The position numbers and the translations under genes are program-made. The notes beneath the pieces were generated by a model. That model searched no databases, was not told the origin of the DNA, and saw nothing but the letters and a program-made list of their open reading frames with translations. A DNA stretch of 64,000 bases from Stictocephala bisonia. Lineage: Eukaryota > Arthropoda > Insecta > Hemiptera > Membracidae. The stretch spans positions 1 through 64,000 of the forward strand of contig JAQJVL010000173.1 in NCBI GenBank assembly GCA_035578905.1. Direction: 5' to 3'. How positions within the stretch are numbered: the stretch's first letter is position 1; every line of letters starts with the position of its first letter. This document shows positions 1-12,771 of the stretch, piece by piece.

Positions 1-321
1 CACCAAATCACCGCAAGGCTGCCGCAATTACTAAATCTCTCCCCTTCAACATATTTATGGATACCAGACGTGGATTTAACATCTAACAAGATTTGAAACT
101 GATTCCTGGCATTTTGTTCTATAACATTTGTTACATCTATACAGTATCGACATTTTTTGCTACACAGCATAAACCCAGCATTAGGTTTCTGGACTTTCAT
201 CTTGGGTTACAGATAACGCTGGCTCGAATCCGAAGATCATTTTTACCACAGTACGTATGTACATGAGTGAAAAAGAGGGCAATTACCACTGGAACCAACG
301 TTGATGGTTCGGCTGCAGGTA
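1..321. other. Unassigned left edge
   Basis: No open frame, RNA motif or repeat was recognised here. The stretch leads directly into the 46-bp tandem array. Confidence 0.5.
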
Positions 322-968
322 GATTCTAGGCCTAGACGAGAAGTATGTGATAATATGCGGCCTTGTAGATTACAGGCCTAGACTAGAAGTATGTGATAAT
401 ATGTGGTCTTATAACTTCCAGGCCTAGACTAGAAGTATGTAATAATATGCGGCCTTGTAGCTTCCAGGCCTAGACTAGAAGTATGTGATAATATGCGGCC
501 TTGTAGCGTCCAGGCCTAGACTAGAAGTATGTGATAATATGTGGCATTGTAGCTTCCAGGCCTAGACTAGAAGTATGTGATATTATGCGGCCTTGCAGCT
601 TCCAGGCCTAGACTAGAAGTATGTGATAATATGTGGCCTTGTAGCGTCCAGGCTTAGACTAGAAGTATGTGATAACATGCGTCCTTGTAGCTTCCAGGCC
701 TAGACTAGAAGTATGTGATAATATGAGGCCTTGTAGCTTCCAGGCCTAGACTAGAACTATGTGATATTATGCGGCCTTGTAGCTTCCAGGCCTAGACTAG
801 AAGTATGTGATAATATGTGGCCTTGTAGCGTCCAGGCTTAGACTAGAAGTATGTGATAACATGCGGCCTTGTAGATTACAGGCCTAGACTAGAAGTATGT
901 GATAATATGCGGCCTTGTAGATTACAGGCCTAGACTAGAAGTATATGATAATATACGTCCCGGTTGTG
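322..968. repeat. 46-bp tandem array, about 14 units
   Basis: The core GGCCTAGACTAGAAGTATGT recurs every 46 bp (329, 375, 421, 467, 513, 559 and so on to 927), giving about 14 units. Units differ by a few substitutions, mainly in the tail (CTTCCA, CGTCCA or ATTACA before the core), with no length change seen. Variants CGTCCA and ATTACA occur in more than one unit, which points to local unequal exchange. There are no unique spacers between the repeats and the array is not coding. Confidence 0.95.
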
Positions 969-1131
969 TCCAGGGCTTGGACAATATTCCTATGAAGACA
1001 TACTTTATATAAATCATGATATTACTGTTACTGGCACGTCATTGGTTCAAAATGATTTAAAATAATGACTAATTATTTCTTCAATAAACGTGTTAAATTA
1101 AATAGTAAAATAAAAACAAAGCTATAGTTTT

Positions 1132-1437
1132 AGAAGCCCTATACTAAATATTGATGATGTACAATATAGAAACATAAGACTATTTGGCCACGATCCTTAT
1201 TGCTTTGCCCATCCTAATAATTGCAGATGTGAAAATCTAAAACTGTGTAATAGTATTAAACACCTTGGCATAGACCTAGATTATAATAAGAAGTACAACT
1301 CACATATTGCTAGAATTTCTAACAATTCACGAATAATATTATATAAGTGTAAGAAATTGAGCAATGTAATGGAGAATGTATTTTGGCCGATGTTGGAGGA
1401 ATTCCTTATCACAATTGCTCCATTATATCTCTCATAA
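1132..1437 (+). pseudogene. Fragment of a non-LTR retrotransposon RT C-terminal region
   Basis: From 1168 a frame reads through residues such as IKHLGIDLDYNKKYNSHI, which resembles the conserved post-catalytic segment of non-LTR reverse transcriptases (pattern KxLGI.xD..L.w..HI). It also contains a small Cys-rich patch (CFAHPNNCRC). The frame ends at a stop near 1436. Catalytic motifs are absent, so this is a short relic of the region after the palm domain. The family cannot be named from so little sequence. Confidence 0.45.
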
Positions 1438-1440
1438 ATT

Positions 1441-3803
1441 ATGATGGTCATGTTGTTGAGTTGATTTACATTCGTTATTTTTAATATTTGTTCATTATTC
1501 AGAGATATTTTGTTCTTATTTATTTAAATTAATTGTTGTTGTTACGTTTGTTGTAATTTATTTGTTGATTTTCCTTTTTTTTACAATTACTATATATTAT
1601 TGATTTACTATAGTTTAAAAAGTTTTTTGATAAATAAATTTCTATTAATTTTACCGTAGATAATTGATTATGTTTATGTTGATAACACTCGAACATACCA
1701 GTCGTGATCCAGAAGAAAGCTTAAATAGTGCCAAAAATACCTGAACAATTAAAAAAATGAACCTTATATCAAATTTAAAAGAGGAAATAGTTAAAATGCT
1801 CAAAAATTGTTTTCTACCAGTACACTAATATGATTTATTTATTTTTAAATAATCTGTTAAATTACTGTAAATGTCGTAAGTTTCCCTTCATTCGTCTGTA
1901 AAAATGGGTTTTCTGAGAGTACTTTAATTATTTATTGAGTATATTTATATAATTAAAGTTATTATTGTTTGTTACTGTTTCAATTTGTCGTTGTTACTTC
2001 TATATTTACATAATTTGATTTAGTCGATCTCTTAAATAGCATTTCTGCTAAAGAGATTATTATAAGATGCAATTTAAATTTAAATATAAAGGAAATAATA
2101 AACAACTTTTTAATTTTTTTTTTATTGAATGTATCAGTAATGTTTACCTTGTACCTTCTCCTTACTCTGTCTGAACAGTTACCCTCATAGATAACTAGTT
2201 TATGGGAAAAGAGTAGATTGATCTTAAAAAGGAGATCGTTCTCTACTTTAAAAATGTAGAAAATGTGTTTTATTAAAGATATTACATAAACTATTTGCTG
2301 TAACTAGCTCATTACATATGAGATAACATTCTCAAAGGATTTGATCCAGATGGAAACCAAACCGTAATAATCTTAAACACAATATTAGGACTAACTCCAC
2401 ATTTCAAAGAACTTCTATTCTAAAATTAATGCTTCTACGAGCATTCTCGTAAATTCCCGAAGCACCCTTAGTTTTCGATTCACATAGTGAATCGAAATTT
2501 ATAAATTGGAAGTGACATTTGGTGGAAGCACTTCAATTTGAATATCATTTTCCGATAAGTGGCAATTTACAATAAAATAAGATGCTGTATTGAAGCCGTG
2601 GTCCTTTATCTCGAGAAAATGTTGCACTTTCTTGCATTAAAAAATTAATGGATCTAATTTTTTGTAATCCTCCTCATCTGTTTTGTTAAACTTCTAAAAC
2701 GCAATGTAAAGTAAATTTACTAGTGGAGTTTATTTTAAAATATTTTATTCTGTGATAAATATTTTAGGTTGTATTTTTAAATTTAAGACTACGTACAGGT
2801 ATATTAGAAATTGTTTTGTGAAATTATGATATTTGTCCTTACTAGTCACATAAAATTACCATACAATGATATAGGCCTGTCCTTAACTTTATCAATCCCC
2901 TTAATGTGCTATAATAAAAAAAATTTCGAAAAGACACTTTTGGACAAAATATAAGTATTAGATAAAACATTATACTGTAGAACAAGGTTATATGAACTTT
3001 GAAGTCGATTAAGAGGGTATTATACAATATTTCATAAATGATCCAACTTAATATTAATGCACTTAGTGGCGTTTAAGTGTAGCACTGACGTGCGGTGTTG
3101 CCGAGAGTAGGTACTGCCTTTGATATATGATAAACAATAATAATGTGTTTAGGTAGACCAACACTTGAAGAGTTATTAAATAATTTTTACAAACAATAAT
3201 ATAATAGAACAATATATAACAAAACATAAATAATTCTAAATCAACATTTTTACACAATATGAACAATAACGTAAAATTTTTTTTTTTTTTTTTTTCTCGC
3301 AATCAAATTTACGATATCAAACCAATATCGGTTAAAAAACCAATGCATATAAAGAAATGAAGTTTGGCAACAATGCAAGACGTAAATATTTGTTTTTGAA
3401 TGCATTTGGTTTACATCATCACACCATTGGTGGTAGCATTCCCAAACTCCTCGTAGTTCCAGAATATGCTGTCAGAGCGCTCTTAAGTCAAGTTAGGACA
3501 TTCCTTAAGTACAGTATAGAACTATGACTGCACATTGATCAAGTACGCATTCCAGATTAGTATATGCATGATAATCTTGAAATTCACTATATATTTTTTT
3601 ACAATCAATTTAACCAAACACAAAAATAAAGAAAGGGAAACTAATTGCCTAAACTTTTCATTTAGGACGTGATTGGTGAAATATATTCTATTGTAATATA
3701 TCAAACATATTTTGCAGTCAAAACTGGTTAAGGGATGTTTAATATTAAAGCCAACATGTTATATTAGATTAAATACAACATGTTTTATTAATATTTAATC
3801 GGA
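1441..3803. other. AT-rich non-coding tract
   Basis: About 2.3 kb of AT-rich sequence with only short chance open frames. It contains a poly-T run near 3279-3296 and an 11-bp-arm hairpin at 2473-2497. No gene, RNA or interspersed repeat was recognised. Confidence 0.5.
2473..2497. repeat. Perfect hairpin, 11-bp arms, 3-nt loop
   Basis: TTTCGATTCAC and GTGAATCGAAA flank the loop ATA with no mismatch. No poly-T or gene end lies next to it, so it is listed as an inverted repeat, not as a terminator. Confidence 0.7.
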
Positions 3804-4230
3804 ACTGGTAGCGCAGTGCTGTAACCCAGCTACTTGGGGACAAAGTGTTTGGGAGATTGTAGGCGATAAGTTGGATGCTCGGTCCTCTTAATACCGACAT
3901 GGCGTCCGCTCAGTGGTTGCTATCGGCGTGGACACTACTAGAGAAGTCTAGGGTGTCCATGTTGGGTGGTAGTCATTGTGCGGATGTTGTGTGGGGGAGA
4001 TAACTGAGTATCAGGCTTGTCAATTAGTTGAAAATCAGACCAGCACTACGTGGTTCAGATTCCACGTAAATCTGTAGGTCCCTTAGTTGCCCTGGCTGTT
4101 GGGCTATTAATAAATTACCCTTTATGAGGAACAGTTCAACACCAGACTACACTCATCCACACTCATATAATCATTCATATTCGCCTTAAAATACCAACAA
4201 CGTTGTGTTGGCGTCTCATATGTAAGAATT
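3804..4230 (+). mobile_element. SINE-like repeat, family A, near full length
   Basis: It begins with GGTAGCGCAGTGCTGTAACCCAGC, which resembles a pol III A box. It runs through a conserved body containing CACTACGTGGTTCAGATTCC and ends near GTTGGCGTCTCATATGTAAGAA, about 425 bp in all. The same order of blocks recurs at 31.2 and 50.0 kb in this orientation, at 18.2 and 46.1 kb inverted, and as fragments at 14.1, 15.1 and 38.6 kb. The tRNA origin is inferred only from the A-box-like start. A GGTTCRA-like block lies about 270 bp downstream, too far for an ordinary B box. Confidence 0.75.
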
Positions 4231-4889
4231 GTAAGAATTAAATAATATATTCATAACAAACAAACTCAGTTCGGTGTCAGTACTGATCATTAGAATAAAA
4301 GTTGGAATTATTTGAAAAGCTTATTAATGTTTTCCTACTCCAAATGTTTTGAAAATGGTAATAGGCCTAATAATAATATAAATCTATTAAATCAACAAAT
4401 ATACTTTTTCCGACAGTAATATTAAATCCGTGTTAGTAAAGTCTTACTGTGAACGTTTATAAAGATTAATAATTACAAATTTAATGTAGTCTTTGAAAGT
4501 AATTCAGTGATTAAAAGTACTCATAAATATGGCAGACGTAAGATAATTTACACGGTATCCTCTAACAAAAGTCAAACTGCAAGGAAACTATTTGTAAGAA
4601 AAGTACGTATAAGCTGGAATATATTCAAAGATTGGCTGTCACAGCACATTGAGCAGTTCTTGAATTAAAAGTAACGAGCGATCCAAAAGGTTTTATTCGA
4701 CTAAGTTCGTTCCTTTCTTCTCAAGCACATTCAGGACGTATTTGATATTTTCTATTACATTCTCGTATTTTTCAGGAACTCAACTTCCAATATACAAGAC
4801 ATTTGAAATATAAAACGTACACAAAGTTATCTCATAGTTTTTTAAGTAGCACAATTAAAAAACTAAAAAAAAATCGATGCCAGTCAGGC
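4231..4889. other. Unassigned AT-rich spacer
   Basis: No gene, RNA or repeat was recognised between the family A repeat and the decayed PLE. Confidence 0.45.
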
Positions 4890-7232
4890 AAATTTAGCAA
4901 TGAGTTACAGGAATGTTAGAATCAAAGTTCATACTACTCTTGCCGATATTTACTTTAATAAGCAATGATTGCAGCATGGTTTAATACCTAAATACGTTAA
5001 TGTGAAAATCAAATGTAATACTGTTGCTGATAGGACAACAAAACAACAAGCTGAAAAATGTTTTTACAAAAACTTAATTAAAGATTTGTATAACAAATAA
5101 GACGAACTGACATTTAATAGTTACGAAATTCGTGTGAAATTTGTTAAAGAATATGGTAGTAGGGCTTGGTATTTGCTGAATGATAATCTTGATGAGGAAA
5201 TTTTACGTATTATAGAATAGAAATATAATAAGCTTAATAAGAAATTGCAAAGATTAAGGAATGTAAGTAATAATGACAATCTAACAAGCCATTTACGTAA
5301 TGATAAAAGTCACGTTTTTCATGAAAGGGTAATTAACATGAGAAGTTTTGAATTTAGTAAATCTGAAAATGATGTATTGTGTTATGGACCCAAACATAAT
5401 TTCATAAAAAATCAAAATAAACAAGCTGATATTTAATGTATCAAGCCACCGACATAGAATTTAATGTATCCCAGTTAAAATATTGTAATAGAAACGAAAT
5501 TAGATATGATGTAAGTAAAATATGTAAAACAATGAAGGTCCACACTAATAATTTGAAACAGGTTTTGGATTATAACGTTTGCTTAGATGTAAAACAGAAA
5601 TTACAGAACGAAGATCTAGTCACAGTTAAAGCGGATAAGAGCAACACAATTGTAATTCTGAATAAAGAAGATTTATATTACTAAAACCGATGATTTTATC
5701 AAGGAAAATAAATTTCAAGAACTAAAAGATCACTACAAATAAATATCATGATAAAATCAATAAAGTTGTAAAATCTTGTACTAAAGTTATTACTGATAAC
5801 GTTCGTTTTAGAGCTGTTATGAATTATCCTAAGGCACCCATAATAAATGGTATTCCGAAAATTCACAAACCTAATGTACCTATTAGGCCCCTGGTAAACT
5901 TCAAATCTACGTCTACTTATAATGTATCAAATATATTATCCAATACTTTGACTCCTGCTTTGAACCTTGAAAATAGATACACCGTTAAGAACAGTATTGA
6001 CTTTGTCGATAAGGTCAATCATGTAAAATTGTGTAATAATACTAGGGTAGCCTCATTTGACATATGTAATCTGTATACTAATATTCCAGTTGATGAAGTG
6101 AAGAATAACTAATATTTTTCTTAGTTAAGGAAAAACTTGTAGAACAACAATATGAAAAAATGTATGTAAATTAAATTATACAGTTGCCCAAAACTATCTT
6201 GAAACAAAACTTCCGTTCCAATAACACATTTTACTTACAAACCGATGGTTTAGCTATGAGTAGTTCACTGCCAGCCATTTTGTCAGATGTTTATTTACAG
6301 CATCATGAAGACTCCATTTTAGATAAATTAAAAAATGAAAAAATGATATTCTGGTTTTATCTAACGAAAATTCATGCAATGACTTAGATAATATGTTAAA
6401 TATACTTAATTGTTACCACCAGAAGCTTAGTTTTACCAGTGAACTTGAATCCATGAATGAAATTAACTTTTTAGATCTAAAAATAATTCGTGATCATAAC
6501 AAACCTTCATACAGAATTTTCAGGAAACCTACTCAAACCAATTGAACAATAAATAACAGTTCTGTCTATCCCCCATCTCACAAAACAGCTAGCTTCAGAA
6601 GTATGTTATATAGAGCGTATTCAATACCATAAAAGTGGTACAGATAGAAAACAGGAAATAAATGTAATAAAATCAGTAGCTATTACAAATGGATACAAGG
6701 CATCAATCATTGTGACATTGGAAGTAGAATAAAGAAGAAAATGGAAAATAAAATTCGAAACGATAAACGAACAACACTTAAAAAATAAAAATCCAATAAA
6801 GAACAAAATAAATATGTGTCCCTCTATTACAATGGACCGTTTACACAAAGCGTTGGTAATAGATTTAAAAAATTCAATTTATCAGTAGCTTTCAAGATCT
6901 GTAATACTATTTCCTACATTTTACACCTGAATATTGAAAGTGAAGATAAATTCAATAATTCAGGAATATATAGGATTAATTGTAATATGTTTTACATAGG
7001 TCAGACTGTAAATTTTAACAAACTATATAAAATCTATGTCTCTGCTTTTAAAAACAAGAAACCTGAAAGATCTAATGTAGCTAAACACCTTCTGAATTGT
7101 ATCCAGAGTTTGAATAAAATAGATGAAAATATAGATATTATAAAAGTTTGTAAGAAATGTAGGATTAGGAATGTTTGGGAAGAGTTATTTATTTTAAAGA
7201 AAAATGTAAAGATGGTGATAAATTATGAATGA
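4890..7232 (+). pseudogene. Decayed Penelope-like retroelement (RT plus GIY-YIG)
   Basis: Successive short frames follow the order of a PLE protein. An N-terminal region lies at 4900-5435, with a segment reading LSKSE-like then YGPKHNF. An RT palm start lies at 5819-6110, with PKIHKPNVPIRPLVNF and the catalytic motif A region FDICNLYTNIP. A motif B region lies near 6240, a segment reading INFLDLKI and IFRKPTQTN near 6460-6540, and a GIY-YIG domain at 6960-7100 (GIYRINCNMFYIGQT, then AKHL). Stops and frameshifts interrupt it at about 4950, 5090, 5216, 5434, 5682, 6110 and later, so it cannot make a full product. It is much more divergent than the element at 41.7-46.1 kb and belongs to a different PLE lineage. 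Confidence 0.85.
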
Positions 7233-7299
7233 ACAGGTTAATTTTTATTCCGAAATAGTTTTTATTAATATATTTTTAGCGACTAGAAGAACAGAAGTA

Positions 7300-7375
7300 A
7301 CAGCCAATAGGGATAACAGCCAATATCGCAGCAGCCGCCATTTTGGTGATTCCAGCCAATGGGGTCACGTGATCA
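7300..7375. promoter_or_regulatory. Cluster of CCAAT, YY1-like and E-box motifs
   Basis: Three CCAAT boxes in the same local context (AGCCAAT at 7302, 7318 and 7354), a GCCGCCATTTT block at 7334-7344 that matches the YY1 core, and a CACGTG E-box at 7366-7371 lie within 75 bp. The block is clearly richer in GC than its surroundings and sits just behind the decayed PLE. It looks like a pol II promoter, either of the element or of an unseen host transcript. No coding start was found on either side. Confidence 0.35.
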
Positions 7376-7574
7376 TAGGCCTATAAATTGAGTTGTAGAA
7401 CACCATTTTCCATTCTTTTGTGAATCCCCCTGGTATGAGGAAGTTGAGCGTGGTTCCTTGAAATCGATCACCATAATATTTGTGCAGTTTGTGCTTGTAA
7501 TACATTTGTGTTGTGTGACGTTTACTTGTATTGTGATAAATATCGTAACGTACATTTTTAAGACTATATTATAA

Positions 7575-7745
7575 ATATGGTGGCTCAGTGCCGGCGTGGT
7601 GGCTCAGTGGCTAAGCTTCGGACTGAGGAGGGCAATTTCCAAGGTTCGAATCCCCACTGAGCCAACGGTTGGTATTTCATTCGTTGAATAAAGTTGACAC
7701 ACAGGCCTGCTGGCCCATGTGAACACTATCGAGTGAAGTTTAAAT
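7575..7745 (+). mobile_element. tRNA-derived SINE, family B
   Basis: The head carries a good A box (TGGCTCAGTGGCTAAG) and a B box (GGTTCGAATCC) at tRNA-like spacing. A tail containing ATTCGTTGAATAAAGTTGACA and GCCCATGTGAAC follows. A partial second head (GGTGGCTCAGTG) directly precedes it, so the 5' end is duplicated. Related copies lie at 13.16, 13.81 (inverted) and 49.84 kb. The head does not close into a proper tRNA acceptor stem and the shared tail rules out a tRNA gene. Confidence 0.8.
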
Positions 7746-8089
7746 TTAAAAAATTAAAAAGTAAGCAAACTTTGTAAAATATGGTTTATTTAGTATTTTT
7801 AAATGATTTAAACGTATTACATAATTATTTAATATTTTAATTAAAATTATGGGTATATTTTAATGTTAACATTTCTTTCGACAGTAAATAACTTAACAAC
7901 GTTTAAAATCCAAAATAAATTGTCAAAACTGACTTGTTTGCTAGGTTCATGAAAAAAATCATGAAAATACTGCAGAAAGAAGCTTTCTACAGTGTTAAAG
8001 ATTATGTTTCTTGTAGGCTTGTAGGAAGAAACAGATTAACTTAAATGAGGCGATTATCGTTATCACCAGTTACATAACGTAGTTTGGAA
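7746..8089. other. Unassigned AT-rich spacer
   Basis: No gene or repeat was recognised. Confidence 0.45.
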
Positions 8090-8258
8090 CGTTACCCACA
8101 CACAAACATTGGTATTAACCCACCCACCCGCCCACACACAAACATTGTTATTGACCCACCCGCCCGCCCATACACGTACTGTGGTATTGACCCACCCACC
8201 CTCCCATAGACATACAGTGATATTTACCCACCCACCCAACCATAGACGTACTATTACA
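8090..8258 (-). repeat. G-rich dispersed minisatellite, C-rich strand up
   Basis: About four degenerate units of the family whose core on the other strand is GGGTGGGTCAATACCAC plus GTACGTGTATGG. The plus strand shows CCCACCCACCCGCCC at 8119, CCCACCCGCCCGCCC near 8155 and CCCACCCACCCTCCC near 8190. Each is four C-triplets with one-base loops, so the minus strand has quadruplex-prone G-runs. Open frames across it are artefacts of the repeat. Confidence 0.8.
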
Positions 8259-9629
8259 TTTACTAAAACTATGTAGTTATACAGCTGTAAGGAATGTATT
8301 ACATTTATGACGCTATTGTACAATATATTTATTGTAAAAAATAATGATATTTGAGTTCTGAGTTCTTAACAATTATATTAATTTACAAGAAATCATAAAC
8401 AAATATTTAGTTTGCATATATTTATCATATTTCAAATATATAAAATAAAACTACCTTCCAGTAGAAAATATTTATGAAGAGATTTTCGTGATACGTAACA
8501 ATCACATAAAATAATTATAAACAATCACATTTTCCTGATACCTAACACAGTAAATAATCTACTCTAATGGTATAAAGACGTTTTTTATGACCAAGATACG
8601 ATTAGAAACAGAATGAAAATAAAATACGATAGTGAGTTTGAAAAGTTATCATTTGTAGGATAGTTAGGGGCATTAATTAATGTTCAACTATTCCATATGA
8701 TGCAACCTTAACCTAAAGACTCAAAGATTATCGTGAAATAAATTGTCCTTTAAATGATTCCATTTGAGAGAGAAAATAACCCCATTACTTCCGCACTCGA
8801 GCAATAAGAACAGCAATTACGAAAACTAATGACTACATTTCCTTATTCTAAGGCAATTTAGATGAAATTAGACGTTAACTTTGGCATTGCACATCATTGT
8901 AATTAAATTTGTTTAGCTTATTTACTGTCACACTCACTGGTGAATAACGGTATTTTTGTGGTTTCAAATCATAAACAATTATATGTTTACTAACTATATC
9001 TTCAAATGTTTAATGAATTTTTTTTCCTGATTTAAAAGGTCTTGAAAATATTTATTTACTGGTACTATTTAAAAATTAATAACTTGTGAAGAATATAAAA
9101 TTTCCCAGTTTCAGCTCGATCGAACGAATGTTGTTAAACAATTTTCTGTTCTATAAATAATGAAATATTGATTATACAACACTTATTTGAAACAGTAATA
9201 ACCATTGTACTGAACAAATAATTATTTATTTTGGACAAACCATGGGGACATGCTCCTGGCCTTTTTTATAAGTACAGTACCATGGGGAGAATGTGATATA
9301 GTCGAAATTCTGTCTTATGAGATAGTTTTTTGTTTTTTTTTTTTTTTTTTAGTTCTTGTCCAACTAATCTTCACGTTTTACCCTTCATAAATAATATACC
9401 CTCATGTATAGCAAAGTTATACCCTCATGTATAACAAAGTTAGTTCTCTAATATCTGGAATATGATTTGTTCTCGTTCACCATAAATCACATACCAGATG
9501 GCCAAAGAAAAAACATATTCAATACAAAATTAAGGAGTAAAACCTCAAAAATCACATGGCAAGCACTAAAAAACAAAACTTAAATTCATAAAAAATACAA
9601 GTAACATAAGGTAAACACGATAATAACGC
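8259..9629. other. Unassigned AT-rich tract
   Basis: No gene was recognised. A short tandem duplication (TATACCCTCATGTATA repeated near 9396 and 9418) and a poly-T run near 9329-9350 are visible. Confidence 0.45.
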
Positions 9630-11427
9630 GGCGCTATCAGGGAAAAGGAGGCGAACATGCGCAGATCACGCGGAGTTGCTGACAGACATGTCTACGATAC
9701 CCAAAATCAGTAGTAACGGAATTTAATAACTTTTTCAACTGTTGTCGAGATGAACCTAAACAGAAAATCAAGTAACGTGGACACTACCCAAGAGAGGCGG
9801 GTTTTGCAGTCCATGATGTTGTTTCCTGTGTGTGAAGCGGAAGTGGCTCAATGGATTCAAAATCTTCCACCTAAATTATCCGAGGATATCAATGGTGTTT
9901 CAACGTGGTTATTGAAACAGTGTACTGAAATTATTCTGTGCCCTTTGACGAAAATAATAAACTCTTCGTTCGAAACAGGGTTGTTTCCTTCCAAATTAAA
10001 AAATTGCAAAAGTAGTTCCGGTGTTTAAAAAGGAAGACCCAACGGTCTTGAACAACTACCGTCCTATTTCAATTTTACCAGCTCCAAGCAAAATCTTTAA
10101 AAATTTATTTCTCTCCCGACTGCTTGATTTTCTTGATAAAGAGAAGATTCTGAGCTAAGACCAATTTGGTTTTAGACCTGGAAAGTCAACCATTATCGGC
10201 CATCTTTACTCGTGGCTCAAATGTTATTTGGACGACAGAAGGCAATGTGTTCAAATCGGTGATTCGTTTTCTAATAGTAAAAGAGTTCGGTAGGGTCTTT
10301 TGTCTTGAGTGGAAATATTTATTATTCAATATGCGGACGATACAACACTCTGCTTTAAAGCTGGGTTCATTCCTGCACTTGAAATTGAAGCGTTCACTAA
10401 TCTTAATACATGTGTTCAACAATTTTAAAGGGAATATTTATCTACAAACCATTCAAAAATAAATTACATTCATTTTTCTTTAAGACATCAAGAGTCTTGC
10501 TTAAAGCCACTGATAATGGTTAATGGCATTCCTCTTGATGAAACAAACTCTGTAAAAATCCAGGGAGTTCACCTAGATATGGCGTTGATCAGGAGCTGTG
10601 TCTAGGAGGTCTAGATAATTATTGACAGCGTTTGTGCAAAAATTGTCTCTGGTATTTTTGCTTTGAGAAATCTTTCAAAATTTTGCACAGTTAAGGTACA
10701 GTTAATGGCCTATTTTGGTCTCATTTACCCTCTTAACTTACCTACGGAGTAAGACTGTTGGGTAGCTGTTTCTTAGACAACCTTCAAAGAGTTTTTGACT
10801 ACAAAAAAGAAAAATCCGAATAATTTCCAAATTAAAAGTTAGAGAGTCATGCAAAAAGTCCTTTAGGGAATTAATTAGGTTTGCTAAGGCTGCCTTGTAT
10901 TTACATTTTGGAGACTGCACTCTATTGTAGATTAAATTGTAATTTGACACGAGGTAGCGACATCCATCAACACGAAACAGGAAGTAGTCACATTTTTAGA
11001 GTGGTGCGGCAGCGTACATCGGCCCTGGAACGCAGACCGTCTCTAGCAGGCATCAACATTTTTAACATTCTCCCAGATTATATTAAAAGGGAACAAAACT
11101 TAAACAAATTCAAGTCTCGATTAAAAGGCTCTCGCTTGTTATTCTGTGGGTGAATTTATAGCAGACCCCTAATTTGCAGACGGCTCGGGAGAGATCTTGT
11201 ATGAATGTTATTGCTGTAGAAGAGTGTTTGTATTGAATTAATGCGTGACTATGAATGAATGAACTCCCCCTCCCTCTAAACTTTGCTGAAGTTGTCATTA
11301 TGGTTATTTTAATCCCATCACTTAATGTATCATTAGTTTGTATGATCATTAATACTAATAATATGACTTTTGCTATACAATATGTACATACTGTCAAAAA
11401 GCAATAAAAACTATTTCATTTCATTTT
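9630..11427 (+). pseudogene. Decayed jockey-like non-LTR retrotransposon
   Basis: Fragments of a non-LTR RT appear in the right order. Residues at 9790-10020 resemble the RT N-terminal region (LPPKLSEDINGVSTWLLK). From about 10008, after a frameshift, come VFKKEDPTVLNNYRPISILP and DQFGFRPGKSTI. Post-catalytic pieces lie at 10470-10720, and a C-terminal region at 10965-11150 includes INIFNILPDYIKREQNLNKF. The region of the catalytic motifs around 10200-10460 is deleted or scrambled. The 3' end near 11400-11427 reads AATAAA then ATTTCATTTCATTTT, a microsatellite-like tail typical of such elements. Many stops and shifts make it inactive. The slightly GC-richer 9625-9720 stretch could be its 5' region. 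Confidence 0.8.
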
Positions 11428-12390
11428 CGTTCGAAAATGTACACTTTTTAGGCTTATAAAGCAAAATATATAAACCAATTAGAAAATGAGTTTATAATAG
11501 TTGGGCTTATCACATTAGTTATATAGTTTATAGTAGTATAATATTTATGTATACAATTTTTTAATTTACTGACGAAACAAACAATAATTTTAGGTTAATT
11601 CATTATTACTGGGTTAGTTGGAACTTTTAATGCACAATTACTGGAATATCAAATACTTCGATAAAAAGTGATGATAATTATTAATTGGATGTCTTAGTTA
11701 ATTACATTTTAATTGAAGTTTAATGGTCAGATTCAGTTTATTCTAAGATATAAATAGTAAGTTATCGTTATAAAATACTTATTAATTATTTCAAGTTTTT
11801 TTTTAGTAAATTATGTGAGTATGTAATTAAGTCTCAATATATTTCAGCAGCCAATAACTATTTTAATGCTTCATTAACTCTTTTTGATAGTTATCATTCA
11901 TTGTTTTCCAATTTAGTATGTTCTGTTTTTGTTCTAATATGTAACCAGTAATCGTTATTTTAAAAATAAAATAAGTCACAAAAAACTTGTCATTGTCGTA
12001 TTGTACATAAAATTGTTAGTAACAAATTTAGAAATAATTATTTAATTAAACACTACCAAAATCTAACGATATGTCCCATTGCCCATGTGGAAACTTAACA
12101 TCAGTTACTATCCAGTTTTATGGTTTGAAGTCAACAAAACAACTTCCAGTAAGAGTAAACGTTTTAAAACAATATTAAAATATAGGTAAAATAGTGTTTT
12201 CGTATAAACAAAGTAGATACTTTTTATGACGAAATATTTTATAAAATTATCAATTATTCATAATGTATGTAAATTTAGCCAAGTACATCGGGTTTGTTTC
12301 AAATATTTCATAATTCAAATAGTATGTCTCAAAATAGCTCCTTGCACAGGACAATGCCTATTCTACGTATTTTATTTGAAATTAGATTTT
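11428..12390. other. Unassigned AT-rich tract
   Basis: About 1 kb with no recognised gene, RNA or repeat. Confidence 0.45.
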
Positions 12391-12440
12391 TTATATAAAT
12401 AAATTACTGCCTTACTTGCACAATGCATTTCAGTTTTTAT

Positions 12441-12481
12441 TGCAATGTATACATTTCGGGGATAACCCCATCTTCATAGCA
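12441..12481 (-). ncRNA. Hammerhead-like motif in left foldback arm
   Basis: On the minus strand this reads TGC, TA, TGAAGAT, a GGGG/CCCC hairpin with loop TTAT, GAAA, then a palindrome whose stem starts in the last A (ATGTATACAT), T and GCA. That is the layout of a minimal type I hammerhead: stem I, CUGANGA-like box, stem II, GAAA, short stem III, cleavable base, stem I. The box departs from CUGANGA at its first base and an extra T precedes stem II, so activity is uncertain. Confidence 0.4.
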
Positions 12482-12771
12482 TCTAAAAATATAAAACTAC
12501 ACAAACTTAGTTAATTTAGTACACTGTATAACGTTGTGGTGTATAAATTAAAATAAAATAAATATTGAAACAATTCGGATTAGATTTCTAATTGTTTTAT
12601 TTTATTTTATTTTTTTATTATAAATTTTATAAAATCTAATAATTAGAATTCTAACTAAAAACAAAAAATCTAATCCGAATTGTTTCAATATTTATTTTAT
12701 TTTAATTTATAAACCACAACGTCATACAGTGTACTAAATTAACTAAGTTTGTGTAGTTTTATATTTTTAGA

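Noticed and set aside
322..968. CRISPR array
   Set aside because: The repeats are contiguous with no unique spacers, and the window is eukaryotic.
2473..2497. Transcription terminator
   Set aside because: A hairpin alone in eukaryotic AT-rich DNA, with no gene or T-run next to it.
7575..7745. Functional tRNA gene
   Set aside because: A and B boxes are good but the acceptor stem does not close, and the tail is shared by three other copies.
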